NCBI GenBank assembly: GCA_005116955.1
Contig: SWDI01000002.1
Span: forward strand, 347,608-411,607
DNA length: 64,000 nucleotides
Source: Nitrospira sp.
Lineage (GTDB): Bacteria > Nitrospirota > Nitrospiria > Nitrospirales > Nitrospiraceae
Direction of reading: 5' to 3'
In this document: piece after piece, positions 26,228 to 35,188 of the stretch
Numbering within the stretch: the first letter of the stretch is position 1
How the letters are laid out: the number at the start of each line of letters is the position of its first letter
The notes under the pieces: model-generated
The model's database searches: none
Told to the model about the DNA's origin: nothing
What the model saw: only the letters and a program-made list of their open reading frames with translations
Made by a program: the position numbers and the translations under genes

Positions 26228-26482
26228 ATGGACGGAGCCATGATCCTCGGGATAACGGCCGGAACCTTGACCACGGTTGCCTTCATTCCCCAACTCGCGA
26301 AGGCCTTCAAATCAAAGTCAACCGGCGATTTATCCTGGGGAATGGTGCTGACGTTCACGATCGGCGTGCTGCTATGGCTGATCTACGGAATCTGGATCGA
26401 TTCGCTGCCTGTGATTCTGGCCAATGCAGTGACCCTTCTTCTCCAGCTTGGCATCGTCTCACTCAAAATCAAATACGGGTAG
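26228..26482 (+). CDS. SemiSWEET sugar transporter-like protein
   Basis: 84 residues with three hydrophobic helices (about 5-23, 37-55, 60-79) and the PQ-loop motif FIPQLAKAFKSKSTGDLSW in the first helix and loop. SemiSWEETs dimerise to form a passive sugar channel in the inner membrane. The start ATG 26228 follows the tenA stop by 2 bases; upstream in-frame starts lie inside tenA. The substrate cannot be read from sequence. Confidence 0.88.
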   Translation: MDGAMILGITAGTLTTVAFIPQLAKAFKSKSTGDLSWGMVLTFTIGVLLWLIYGIWIDSLPVILANAVTLLLQLGIVSLKIKYG

Positions 26483-26933
26483 CACAGAAGAGTCTCGCTC
26501 GCAGCAAACAATCCCCTGCAAGATCATGAACGTCTTTAGGGTGTTATCCAATCTGCTTACGCCGCTGGGAGCCGTGCCGAGCTAAAGCGGCACGCAAGAT
26601 CGATCGTAGCTGAGATTAAGAGCGGTGCTCGTTCGACGCACACGTTGAGACATCACACCCCTTGCTCGCATTACAAGCAGCCGGATGGAAGATAGTAGAA
26701 GATGGGGCCGTTGCGAGCAGATGGACATCTCGATCAGTTCGACGAGACCAGTCACGATAAAGCAGAGCGGGGAGGCCAAAGGACTGGGTGGGCAAGTACT
26801 AAATCCTATTCCTCCCGTACAAATTCAAGAGCAAGGCGTGGTCCCCTGCCAGCATAAGTAATGCATTTATCACAAAAGGAATAAGAAAAGAGTACGGGTT
26901 AACAAATGGCAAGAACATGGAGGTGGAAATAAC
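26483..26933. other. Gene-free stretch
   Basis: About 450 bases between the SemiSWEET gene and the next small gene. The few open frames here are short and have no family resemblance. No tRNA, terminator hairpin with a T tract or repeat copy was recognised. Confidence 0.4.
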
Positions 26934-27275
26934 ATGGATGAAGAGACGAAACGAACAATTGATGCCCTCTTGGAAGATTCGAAAACAAAGTCTCGATCTT
27001 CCTCAAAGAGAAACTCTCCGACAGCAATCTCCATTGATCCCAACGTCAGATGCCTACGAGTATATCCTGTCGAAGATAGCCGCAAAAGTGCCCCGGAGTT
27101 GAAGACCATCGGCATAAAGATGACCCGCGAACAAGCGCTGCATCTCGCACGAGTTCTCTTGGCGGTCACACAAGAGTGGGATGAAATTGATGTAACTGCG
27201 TATAGATTCGATAAACGTAAGAGCGATGGGACATATCACATTACAGTCACAAGCTTTCGACCTGCAGACGAATAA
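26934..27275 (+). CDS. Hypothetical protein
   Basis: 113 residues; not recognised. A charged, Ser/Lys-rich N-terminus (1-35) precedes a compact part (RCLRVYPVED, IGIKMTREQALHLARVLLAV, EIDVTAYRFDKRK, YHITVTSFRP) that looks like an alpha/beta domain. The start is supported by GGAGGTGG 7-8 bases upstream. It stands alone between a gene-free region and the toxin/antitoxin pair on the other strand. Confidence 0.55.
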   Translation: MDEETKRTIDALLEDSKTKSRSSSKRNSPTAISIDPNVRCLRVYPVEDSRKSAPELKTIGIKMTREQALHLARVLLAVTQEWDEIDVTAYRFDKRKSDGTYHITVTSFRPADE

Positions 27276-27346
27276 TCTGTTAGGCGCTCTTTGGAATGGC
27301 CAATCAGCCTCACACAAGGGTGCGGGCCGTGCATAGAAGCCAACGG

Positions 27347-27631
27347 CTATAACTTGAGGAGCCGGGCAGCGTGGTGAACGGTGAGAATATGGATCTCGTC
27401 ATGAATGAGCCTATAGACGATTCGGTAGGAGCCTTGGATCACCTCCCGGATCGCTGGATTATTGGCTTCCGGGACAACACGTCCGGATTGAGGGAAGGTA
27501 GGCAATCGCTCGACTGCTGCAATCAGTTGTTGCCTGACAAGTTCAGCGTAGTGAGGAGAGTCTTGGGCAATGAACTGCCGGATGGACTGAACATCTTCTA
27601 TGGCCCGACGAGTCCAGATCAGCGGAGTCAT
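27347..27631 (-). CDS. ParE/RelE-family toxin
   Basis: 94 residues of the RelE/ParE superfamily: WTRRAIEDVQSIRQFIAQDSP, then FPQSGRVVPE, REVIQGSYRIVYRLI and the final ILTVHHAARLL. The GRVVPE and SYRIVYR motifs fit the ParE branch (gyrase poisons) more than RelE ribosome-dependent nucleases. The start overlaps the stop of its partner by 4 bases (ATGA), the usual order with antitoxin first. Confidence 0.85.
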   Translation of the reverse strand: MTPLIWTRRAIEDVQSIRQFIAQDSPHYAELVRQQLIAAVERLPTFPQSGRVVPEANNPAIREVIQGSYRIVYRLIHDEIHILTVHHAARLLKL

Positions 27632-27810
27632 GTGAGGAGCTGACGAACGGCTTCGGCATGAGGCACCGTTTCACCGGCATCAGATTGGCGTATGCCCTCT
27701 TCGACCTTTGCGAGGAAACAGAGCCGTTCGATCGCGTCCTCAAATGTGGCCGTGTCAGGAAGCCCCTGGACGACCTGCAGAATCTTTTGTTTCATCGTAT
27801 CGGTAGCCAT
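27628..27810 (-). CDS. Antitoxin partner of the ParE-like toxin
   Basis: 60 residues (MKQKILQVVQGLPDTATFEDAIERL at the start, then EEGIRQSDAGETVPHAEAVRQLL). Short proteins of this kind, with the phrase LPDTATFEDAIERL and a PHAEAVRQ tail, precede ParE toxins in many bacteria and neutralise them through the C-terminal part. It is the first gene of the pair and overlaps the toxin gene by 4 bases, so it probably represses its own promoter. Confidence 0.8.
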   Translation of the reverse strand: MATDTMKQKILQVVQGLPDTATFEDAIERLCFLAKVEEGIRQSDAGETVPHAEAVRQLLT

Positions 27811-27940
27811 GGCCGATCACCTCGCAGAACATCACTGTAGGACACTTTCCTTCATGCGTCAACTGAGCAGGGCTAGGATTGGAGGTCTAGCAGAGGGATA
27901 ACCCATCGCTTTCCCTAACGCCTGTTCGATTGGATGTTTA

Positions 27941-30349
27941 TTATGACTTTTGTCTCGCCTTCGCCAATGCCAACGCCATGGCGCCGATCGGCTGAGGCGC
28001 TCGCGCCGCCTGATTAGACACCAACGGCCCGTGCCCGCGTGAGTCACGTGCTGACTGACTCCCGGGCTGAGCCTGACCAGATGGACGGCTGGCCGCATCC
28101 TCCAGACGCATCGTCAGCGCAATCCGCTGACGCTTCAGATCAACGTCGATCACCTTCACCTTGACGATCTGGCCCGGTTTGACCACCTCGTGTGGATCTT
28201 TGATAAATTTATTGGCTAGCGCCGACACATGCACCAGCCCATCCTGATGTACGCCGATATCGACGAAGGCCCCAAACGCCGCCACATTCGTGACCACTCC
28301 CTCCAGGACCATGCCTGCCTGCAGGTCGCTCAGAGATTCAACCCCCTCCCGGAAACTTGCCGTCTTGAACTCGGGACGAGGGTCTCGGCCTGGCTTTTCC
28401 AGCTCGACAAAAATGTCCCGTACCGTCGGTATCCCGAATTGTTCATCGGTAAAATCAGTCGGCGCCAAGCCCTTTAAGACCGCCGGCTGACGCATCACGT
28501 CGGTAATCCCGGATCCCAGTCGCGTCAGAATGCGTTCAACCACGGGGTAGGCCTCTGGATGCACGGCAGAACGATCCAAGGGATTATCGCCATCGGGAAT
28601 GCGCAGGAAGCCTGCCGCCTGTTCGAATGTTTTTTCACCAAGACGCGGAACCTTACGGATCGCCGTCCGGTTTGGGAACGGCCCGTTCGCATTGCGATAG
28701 TCCACAATATTCCTGGCCAATGCCTTATTGAGGCCCGAGACCCGTTCCAACAAAGGCACCGAAGCCGTGTTGACGTTCACGCCCACCGCGTTGACGCAAT
28801 CTTCAACCGTGGCATCAAGCGATCGCGCCAAGGCCCGCTGATCGACGTCATGCTGATATTGCCCCACTCCAATCGCCTTCGGCTCGATCTTCACCAGCTC
28901 GGCCAGCGGATCCTGTACGCGCCGAGCAATCGACACCGCGCCTCGCAAACTGACATCCAACTCGGGGAACTCGGCTGCGGCGAAGGCCGATGCCGAATAG
29001 ACCGACGCCCCTGCCTCACTCACCACGAGTTTCATAACATTGTGTTCAGGTCGTTGCGCGGCGACTAGCTTAATCACCTCGCCGGCCAACTTATCCGTCT
29101 CCCGACTAGCCGTCCCATTCCCAATGGACAGCAATTCCACGCCATGCTGAACGACGAGACGAACGAGCGACTGTAATGACCCCTGCCAATCATTGCGAGG
29201 CTGATGCGGATAGATGGTTTCCGTCGCCAATAATTTCCCCGTCGCATCGACCACCGCCACTTTGCACCCGGTGCGAATACCTGGATCCAACCCGAGGATC
29301 ACTTTTGGCCCAGCCGGTGACGCCAATAACAACTCATGCAGGTTCCTGGCGAAAATCTTGATCGCCTCAGCCTCGGCCGCTTCGCGCAATTGCACCAAGA
29401 GCTCGGTGCTGATCTGGAGATGCATCTTGACACGCCACGTCCATTCACACACACCGGCTAGCCATTTGTCCGCGGGTCGCCCTCGATCTTCGATGCCCGC
29501 GTGAGCGACAATCGTTGCCACGCAGGGATGGGGAACGACCTTGTCCAGAGCCTCTCCTAAACCCAGTTCAAGTTTCAAGACTCCCAGCGAACGACCTCGG
29601 AATAACGCAAGGGCCCGATGCGACGGAATGGTCTTGATCGACTCGGCATACGCATAGTAGTCACGAAACTTCTCCTCTTCCGCCGTTTCCTTGTCTTTCA
29701 TCACCGTCGACGTGAGGACACCCTGGTCCCACAACCGCGTCCGCAACACGGCTAAGAGATCGGCCGTTTCCGCAAACCGCTCCATCAGAATGTCCCGTGC
29801 CCCTTCCAGCGCAGTCTTGGTATCAGGCACATTGATCGCCTCCACCCCTTCGGCAGCCGGCACAACGCGGATGTACTTGAACGCTTCTTGCTCGGGATCC
29901 AGCCTCGGATCAGCCAAGAGACTATCGGCCAACGGTTCCAACCCAGCTTCTCGGGCGATCTGCGCGCGTGTGCGCCGCTTCGGTTTGAACGGAAGGTACA
30001 GATCTTCGACAGCCTGCTTGGTGGTCGCGGCTTCGATACTCGCCCGCAATGCATCCGTGAGCTTCCCCTGTTCTTCAATCGAACCCAAGACAGCCGTGCG
30101 GCGCTCTTCCAATTCGCGCAGATAGAGCAATCGTTCCTCCAGCGTGCGCAGGTGTGTATCGTCCAGGTTACCAGTCGCCTCTTTCCGATAACGTGCGATG
30201 AAGGGCACTGTCGCCCCGCCGTCGAGCAACGCCACGGCTGCAGAAATCTGATGGACTCCGACACTGAGCTCCTTGGCGATGATCGGAACAATCTTGATCT
30301 GCACGGCATCTGGAGATATCTGAATCGTTTCAGTTGTCATCGGTCTCAT
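27941..30349 (-). CDS. tex: Tex family RNA-binding transcription accessory protein
   Basis: 802 residues, the normal Tex length. Order seen: N-terminal helical domain with [17 protein letters not shown], a YqgF-like domain with [17 protein letters not shown], helix-hairpin-helix repeats ([20 protein letters not shown] and [20 protein letters not shown]), and an S1 RNA-binding domain ([19 protein letters not shown]) at about 660-730, followed by a Pro/Gln/Ala-rich tail. Tex binds nucleic acid and transcription machinery. Two ATG starts, 30349 and 30340, are both possible. Confidence 0.95.
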   Translation of the reverse strand: MRPMTTETIQISPDAVQIKIVPIIAKELSVGVHQISAAVALLDGGATVPFIARYRKEATGNLDDTHLRTLEERLLYLRELEERRTAVLGSIEEQGKLTDALRASIEAATTKQAVEDLYLPFKPKRRTRAQIAREAGLEPLADSLLADPRLDPEQEAFKYIRVVPAAEGVEAINVPDTKTALEGARDILMERFAETADLLAVLRTRLWDQGVLTSTVMKDKETAEEEKFRDYYAYAESIKTIPSHRALALFRGRSLGVLKLELGLGEALDKVVPHPCVATIVAHAGIEDRGRPADKWLAGVCEWTWRVKMHLQISTELLVQLREAAEAEAIKIFARNLHELLLASPAGPKVILGLDPGIRTGCKVAVVDATGKLLATETIYPHQPRNDWQGSLQSLVRLVVQHGVELLSIGNGTASRETDKLAGEVIKLVAAQRPEHNVMKLVVSEAGASVYSASAFAAAEFPELDVSLRGAVSIARRVQDPLAELVKIEPKAIGVGQYQHDVDQRALARSLDATVEDCVNAVGVNVNTASVPLLERVSGLNKALARNIVDYRNANGPFPNRTAIRKVPRLGEKTFEQAAGFLRIPDGDNPLDRSAVHPEAYPVVERILTRLGSGITDVMRQPAVLKGLAPTDFTDEQFGIPTVRDIFVELEKPGRDPRPEFKTASFREGVESLSDLQAGMVLEGVVTNVAAFGAFVDIGVHQDGLVHVSALANKFIKDPHEVVKPGQIVKVKVIDVDLKRQRIALTMRLEDAASRPSGQAQPGSQSARDSRGHGPLVSNQAARAPQPIGAMALALAKARQKS

Positions 30350-30405
30350 TAGCCTATGTTTCCGAACGCGTCAGCGGTCCGCGCTCTCTGAGAATTGGAC
30401 AGCGA

Positions 30406-30464
30406 TTGGTACGTTGAAATCTTGAGCGATGCGAGAAGGGCGCTGGAGGACTTTTTCACCATCC
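30406..30464. repeat. Palindromic intergenic repeat, half copy B
   Basis: About 59 bases match the right half of copy A: TTGGTACGTTGA, then TTGAG, GATGCGAGAA, CGCTGG and CTTTTTCACCATCC. The left arm is missing, so no long hairpin can form. It lies between the tex start and the stop of the NlpC/P60 gene. Confidence 0.8.
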
Positions 30465-30466
30465 GC

Positions 30467-31180
30467 TTACTGAGCAAGGGTTCCAAACGCAGCAAATAGT
30501 CGCCCTGCAAGGTAATAGGTCCCGCTGGCGTCGCCCACGTGCTTGCGTCGGAGGAAATCATTCAGGACTCGCCCATCCGGGGCTTTGCGTGTGTCCGGAT
30601 GCTTGAGATTCATACGATACCGTTCAATCCCTGCTGACACCGAACTGACGAACACCACGGTCCCATCGAGGTCCACCTTCTCAACGACACCAACATGCGT
30701 GAGCGGGTCGTTCGGCAATCCATCTCGGTTGAAATCCCACGTGTTGTGGAAAAAGACCAGATCTCCAGGATGGACGATGGGGCCATAGTGAATCCGCCCA
30801 TGTTCTACCACATGGGTAAAGATACGCCCAACGCCGTTACCGCCATCAAGTTCGCCGAGCCCACCGTACAAGTCCACCAGCTGCGAGGCGTAGACGCCTC
30901 GAACAAAGCCTGAACAATCTGGAGTATAGTTCCGTCCATCCACCTGAATGCGGGACTGTCCGACAAACCTCACCGCTGTCTTCGCCAGCGCCATCTGCCG
31001 TGGAACGCCCTGTACCATGGCACAGCAATGAGCTCCACGTGTGCCCATCGTAGGAATCATACTCCTCTGATCTGGTACAGGCTGACGTCCGGTCACAGCA
31101 CACCCGCCGAGCGTGCCTGCAACCAGCAAGGTCACGAGAGCGAGCCTGAAGGAATGCCTGTCGCCGACTGACCTCATCAT
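30467..31180 (-). CDS. NlpC/P60-type cell-wall hydrolase, lipoprotein
   Basis: 237 residues. A leader with LVAGTLGGC gives a lipobox, Cys27 being the anchor. The NlpC/P60 catalytic Cys is in TPDCSGFVRGVY and the His in DPLTHVGVVEKV, with the HPGDLVFFHNT strand between. Such enzymes cut peptide cross-links of peptidoglycan, or act on related amides, outside the inner membrane. It lies between fumC and tex, all on the minus strand, but with a half repeat before tex. Confidence 0.85.
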   Translation of the reverse strand: MMRSVGDRHSFRLALVTLLVAGTLGGCAVTGRQPVPDQRSMIPTMGTRGAHCCAMVQGVPRQMALAKTAVRFVGQSRIQVDGRNYTPDCSGFVRGVYASQLVDLYGGLGELDGGNGVGRIFTHVVEHGRIHYGPIVHPGDLVFFHNTWDFNRDGLPNDPLTHVGVVEKVDLDGTVVFVSSVSAGIERYRMNLKHPDTRKAPDGRVLNDFLRRKHVGDASGTYYLAGRLFAAFGTLAQ

Positions 31181-31231
31181 GCTTCAGTATACCGACCAGC
31201 GGCTGTAAGACAATACCTGCGTGCGGTTCAA

Positions 31232-32668
31232 TTACCCTCCCGCGCTCCCCACCGGTCCACCCGGTTCGGTCATACGCCAAGGATCAAGGAGTTGCGCGAG
31301 GCGTTTATCCGGCAAGACCTTTTGGTCTTTTGCCATCTGCCTGACGGTCTTACCTGACTTGTAGGCATCCTTCGCCAGTTTGGCCGCAGCTTCGTAACCG
31401 ATCTCCGGTGCCAAGGCAGTACACATCGCCAAGCTTTCCTCGATGAGGCTTTTACATCGCTCCTCGTTCGCCTTGATCCCTTCAATACACTTGACCGAGA
31501 AGTTGTTGGAGGCTGTGGCCAGCAGCTCAATGGACTGAAGAAGATTGTAAGCCATCACCGGCATCATGACGATCAGCTCGAAATTCGCCGCCTGTCCACC
31601 GACCGTCACCGTCACATCGTTCCCGATCACTTGCGCACAGACCATCGTGACGGACTCGGCGATCACCGGATTGACCTTCCCCGGCATGATTGAAGAACCA
31701 GGCTGCGTCTCTGGCAGATTGATTTCGCCGAGCCCGCACCGAGGCCCGGAGCCGAGCCAGCGAATATCATTGGCGATCTTCATAAGACTCACGGCCAGTG
31801 TACGCAGACACCCGCTCGCCTCCACAAGGGAGTCCTGTGCCGATTGAGCCTCAAAATGATTCTTGGCTTCCTTAAACGAACAGCCGGTTTCTTTGGAAAT
31901 AATGGCCATGACTTTTTTTGAAAATTGCGGATGGCAGTTTAGCCCTGTGCCGACGGCGGTTCCTCCCAATGCAACTTCGATCAAAGCTACCTGGGCTTGT
32001 TTGACCCGCTGAATGCCGAGCTCGATCTGCCGTGCGTAGCCGCCAAATTCCTGCCCAAGGCGAACCGGCGTCGCATCTTGTAGGTGCGTACGCCCAATTT
32101 TTACAATCTGATCAAACTCCTTCGCCTTACGCTTCAACGCCTTATGCAATCGAGTCAGCGCCGGCAGCAGCTGCTGCTGCATCATTTCCGACGCAGCAAT
32201 GTGAATAGCGGTTGGAATCACATCGTTGCTCGATTGGCCAAGATTCACATGGTCGTTCGGATGCACCAACTTGCTGCCACGCGCGCCACCGAGCAGCTCC
32301 GTTGCGCGGTTCGAGATCACCTCGTTCGTATTCATATTGGTAGACGTGCCGGACCCCGTCTGGAAAATGTCGACCGGGAACTCGACATCCAGCTTGCCAT
32401 CGACCACTTCAGTCGCCGCCAGTTTGATCGCTTCAGCCGGTTTTTTGTCCAACAAGCCAAGGGAGTGATTCACCGTCGCGGCAGCTCGCTTGATCATCCC
32501 CATGGCCCGGATAACTGCACGTGGCATGCGCAGCGAACTGATCGGAAAATTCTCGATCGCGCGCGCGGTCTGCACTCCGTAATAGGCCTCAACGGGAACA
32601 GCCAGTTCCCCCATGGTATCTCGTTCCATTCGAGTCGAGGCTGACGGCTTGTTCTGATCCTGTTTCAT
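31232..32668 (-). CDS. fumC: Class II fumarate hydratase
   Basis: 478 residues, the normal size of a homotetrameric class II fumarase. Family marks are present: GSGTSTNMNTNEVISNRA, the HPNDHVNLGQSSND substrate region, and the signature GSSIMPGKVNPV. The enzyme interconverts fumarate and malate. GGAG stands about 9 bases before ATG 32668. An insertion sequence begins only about 90 bases upstream of the start, so the native promoter may have been split or replaced. Confidence 0.95.
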   Translation of the reverse strand: MKQDQNKPSASTRMERDTMGELAVPVEAYYGVQTARAIENFPISSLRMPRAVIRAMGMIKRAAATVNHSLGLLDKKPAEAIKLAATEVVDGKLDVEFPVDIFQTGSGTSTNMNTNEVISNRATELLGGARGSKLVHPNDHVNLGQSSNDVIPTAIHIAASEMMQQQLLPALTRLHKALKRKAKEFDQIVKIGRTHLQDATPVRLGQEFGGYARQIELGIQRVKQAQVALIEVALGGTAVGTGLNCHPQFSKKVMAIISKETGCSFKEAKNHFEAQSAQDSLVEASGCLRTLAVSLMKIANDIRWLGSGPRCGLGEINLPETQPGSSIMPGKVNPVIAESVTMVCAQVIGNDVTVTVGGQAANFELIVMMPVMAYNLLQSIELLATASNNFSVKCIEGIKANEERCKSLIEESLAMCTALAPEIGYEAAAKLAKDAYKSGKTVRQMAKDQKVLPDKRLAQLLDPWRMTEPGGPVGSAGG

Positions 32669-32741
32669 GCACAGTGCTCCATGGTAAGAGGTTCCAACTC
32701 CTTGCGGGCGTCATGATAAACTCAGCCCGCTCACTTTCACA

Positions 32742-32757
32742 AGAGCAGACAACATGA
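32742..32757. repeat. Left target-site duplication of the ISNCY element
   Basis: AGAGCAGACAACATGA is repeated exactly at 34170-34185, immediately outside the other end of the element. A 16-base duplication is long for an insertion sequence. Confidence 0.85.
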
Positions 32758-34169
32758 GTGTAGCTAGCACATCATCTGTCCGCTTTTTGTAGCACATGAT
32801 CTGTCCGGTTTAGGGTGCGTCCTCAAGGAGGGCCACCATGACACGGGCGACAGTCCTACAGGAGGTGAGACGGATGCGGTTTGAAGAGCTGTACGAGCGG
32901 CGACAACGGCGGGAACTCACGATGGTGGAAGCGGCGGAGATCTTGGGGGTGACAGAACGGACATTTCGGCGGTGGAGTACGCGCTATGAAGCGGAGGGGA
33001 TCGAGGGGCTGGAGGATCGACGGCTGGGCCGGGCTTCAGCCTGCGCGGCCCCCGTCGACGAAGTCCTGCAGCTGGTGACTCTGTATGAGACCCGGTATAC
33101 GGGATGGACCGTCAAACATTTTCATGAGCGCTGGCACAAGGACCATGGCGGGACCCGCTCCTACACGTGGACCAAGAATCGGTTGCAACGGGCTGGACAG
33201 GTCGCCCCTGCCCCTCGCCGTGGCGCGCATCGCAAAAAGCGACCGCGCAAGCCCTTGCCGGGCATGATGCTGCATCAAGAGGGCTCGACCCATGAGTGGG
33301 TGCCGGGCTGTCAGTGGGATCTCATTGTGACGATGGACGATGCCACCAGTGAGCTCTATTCGGCCTTCTTCGTCGAAGAAGAAGGGACGATGAGCAGCTT
33401 CCAAGGGCTGCGGGAGGTGATTGAGGCCAGAGGGTTGTTCAGTTCCCTCTATACCGATCGAGGGACGCACTATTGGTATACCGAGGCAGCCGGGGGCAAG
33501 GTCGATAAGACCCGGCTCACGCAGGTCCACCGCGCCTTACAGCAACTGGGCATCACGCTGATCCCGGCCTATTCGCCGGAAGCGCGGGGCCGGTCGGAGC
33601 GCGTCTTTCGCACGTTACAAGATCGGCTGCCCAAAGAGTTGGCCCTGGCGGGGATTACGGAGATGGCGGCGGCCAATGCGTTGCTCCGTACCCGATTCAT
33701 CCCGGCCTACAACCAGCGGTTTGCGGTCCCCGCCGCAGAACCTGGCACCGCGTTTGTGCCCTGGGTGGGAGCCAGTCTGGTTGATGTGCTGTGTGTGCAG
33801 GAGGACCGCGTCGTCGCCAACGACAATACGGTGCGCTATCAGGGCCTGCATCTACAGATTCCGCCCGACCAGCACCGGTTCCATTATGTGAAGGTCACGG
33901 TGCGGGTCCACGCCCATCCGAATGGCACGTTGGCAGTGTTTCATGGCCCACGATGCTTGGCACAGTATCAGCCAGATGGGCGGATGATCGAGCCGGGTGG
34001 GACTCCGGCAGGCCGTCGCAGCCCGACCCGTGGAGCGGGCGACCGATCGATCGTGGATCCTCGACCAATTGTGCGCGAAAGAATTTCGGCGCGCGGCTGA
34101 AAAACGTGGAGCGGAACACACCGGACAGATCATGTGCTACAAAAACCGGACAACTTAACTTGCTATCTA
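32758..34169 (+). mobile_element. ISNCY-type insertion sequence (about 1.41 kb)
   Basis: The ends are set by the 16-bp direct repeats. Near both ends, inverted with respect to each other, is the block TTTTTGTAGCACATGATCTG followed by TCCGGT; outside it lies a second, degenerate unit of the same type (on the left TAGCACATCATCTGTCCG; weaker on the right). One transposase gene fills the inside. The element interrupts the region upstream of fumC. Confidence 0.88.
32838..34100 (+). CDS. ISNCY-family transposase
   Basis: 420 residues. An N-terminal helix-turn-helix (MVEAAEILGVTERTFRRW) is followed by a second DNA-binding segment and an integrase-like core: Asp in LIVTMDDATSELYSAF, Asp in SLYTDRGTHYWY, and Glu in YSPEARGRSERVFRTL, giving a DDE triad. 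The C-terminus has a beta-rich domain (VHAHPNGTLAVFHG). This matches the ISNCY group related to IS481-like rve integrases. The frame is intact, so the element may still move. Confidence 0.92.
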   Translation: MTRATVLQEVRRMRFEELYERRQRRELTMVEAAEILGVTERTFRRWSTRYEAEGIEGLEDRRLGRASACAAPVDEVLQLVTLYETRYTGWTVKHFHERWHKDHGGTRSYTWTKNRLQRAGQVAPAPRRGAHRKKRPRKPLPGMMLHQEGSTHEWVPGCQWDLIVTMDDATSELYSAFFVEEEGTMSSFQGLREVIEARGLFSSLYTDRGTHYWYTEAAGGKVDKTRLTQVHRALQQLGITLIPAYSPEARGRSERVFRTLQDRLPKELALAGITEMAAANALLRTRFIPAYNQRFAVPAAEPGTAFVPWVGASLVDVLCVQEDRVVANDNTVRYQGLHLQIPPDQHRFHYVKVTVRVHAHPNGTLAVFHGPRCLAQYQPDGRMIEPGGTPAGRRSPTRGAGDRSIVDPRPIVRERISARG

Positions 34170-34185
34170 CAGAGCAGACAACATG
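34170..34185. repeat. Right target-site duplication of the ISNCY element
   Basis: Exact copy of 32742-32757 (AGAGCAGACAACATGA). The identity of both copies suggests a recent insertion. Confidence 0.85.
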
Positions 34186-34344
34186 ACTCCCCCTGACATA
34201 GCCAGAAATTCTCGACCGTCGGCACACGTAGATCTATGGGCACTTTCGAACCCACGCGAACAATGGCAGTCAATATGTCTTGAGGTGTCACCCGATGAAA
34301 CGGTTTAGAATGAGTGATTCATGAGCGGCGTACCGACAAACAAG

Positions 34345-34370
34345 AAGGCCCGCCTGGGAAGGCGGGCCTT
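34345..34370 (-). terminator. Intrinsic terminator-like hairpin
   Basis: A perfect 10-bp stem (AAGGCCCGCC / GGCGGGCCTT) around TGGGAA. It is almost identical to the hairpin at 48888-48915. It lies downstream of the small membrane protein gene on the minus strand, where it is followed by a short T-rich end. Confidence 0.7.
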
Positions 34371-34453
34371 TGCGACAATCAGTGAATCCAGAGATCCATT
34401 CCGATCGCTCATTCTAGGCGAAGGACCCAGCGTGATGGGCTCCTCTCAGATCA

Positions 34454-34717
34454 TCACATACGAGCAATTTCTCCCTCGACTCCTTCAACTGTATTCGTCT
34501 TCGGCTGGAGCACGTACGCTGGTTCGCGTTTAGCGATCCGGAACACATGCACAATATCTATCCCCATCCCTGTCAATGCCAGGCCCCATCCACCGACAAT
34601 CATCCACCAGGCTAACGAAAACACATCCGAAGGCTGCTCGAAGTTGAAGACGGCCACGACCCCTCCGAGTGCCAGCACCATTCCGACTGTCACCAGCGAA
34701 TAGCTGAGAGTTTTCAT
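34454..34717 (-). CDS. Small membrane protein, unknown function
   Basis: 87 residues from ATG 34717, which has a perfect AGGAGG 6-7 bases upstream; the longer in-frame extension lacks this. Two hydrophobic helices (about 4-22 and 32-54) are joined by a short loop, followed by a basic and acidic C-terminal tail (RIAKREPAYVLQP). No family was recognised. The gene stands alone, with a strong hairpin downstream. Confidence 0.65.
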   Translation of the reverse strand: MKTLSYSLVTVGMVLALGGVVAVFNFEQPSDVFSLAWWMIVGGWGLALTGMGIDIVHVFRIAKREPAYVLQPKTNTVEGVEGEIARM

Positions 34718-35188
34718 CTTTGCCTCCTCAAACAGGTCAGGTGTTTGAATCGGTTCGACTGCTAGGCGAAGGTCTACACGCCTTTTCACTTGTGCAGAAT
34801 ATCGATCAAGACCTCCCCCCATAATTTATCCATTTCCGGCCTGATTACCATTTAAAATCGAGATGCCACTTGCCTCTTGTCTCGTATCAAGAGAAATCAT
34901 GACGACGATCTGCCTGACTGATTGGATCTGCGTGAAGCGGCTGGCATTACCATAGGCGTGAGCCCTTGCGCATGCCGATGACACTGAGGATAGTGCGGCG
35001 CACTCTACTCGGTTTCATCAAATACGCAATACGCAAAGATGACCCTAGCCGTAGATCCGATGGGGCCCTAGCCTTCGATGTACCGAATGACCCGATGAGC
35101 GATCGCGGGAACCAGCACGTCAGCAACGGCGCGATCGGCTGGCACAGTCTGGCGTGCTTTCTGACGCCAAGTTGAGATTGTGGCAGTA
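34718..35188. other. Gene-free stretch upstream of the small membrane protein
   Basis: About 470 bases. It should contain the minus-strand promoter of the 87-residue protein and the 3' flank of the TolC gene. Short open frames here show no family resemblance. Confidence 0.35.
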
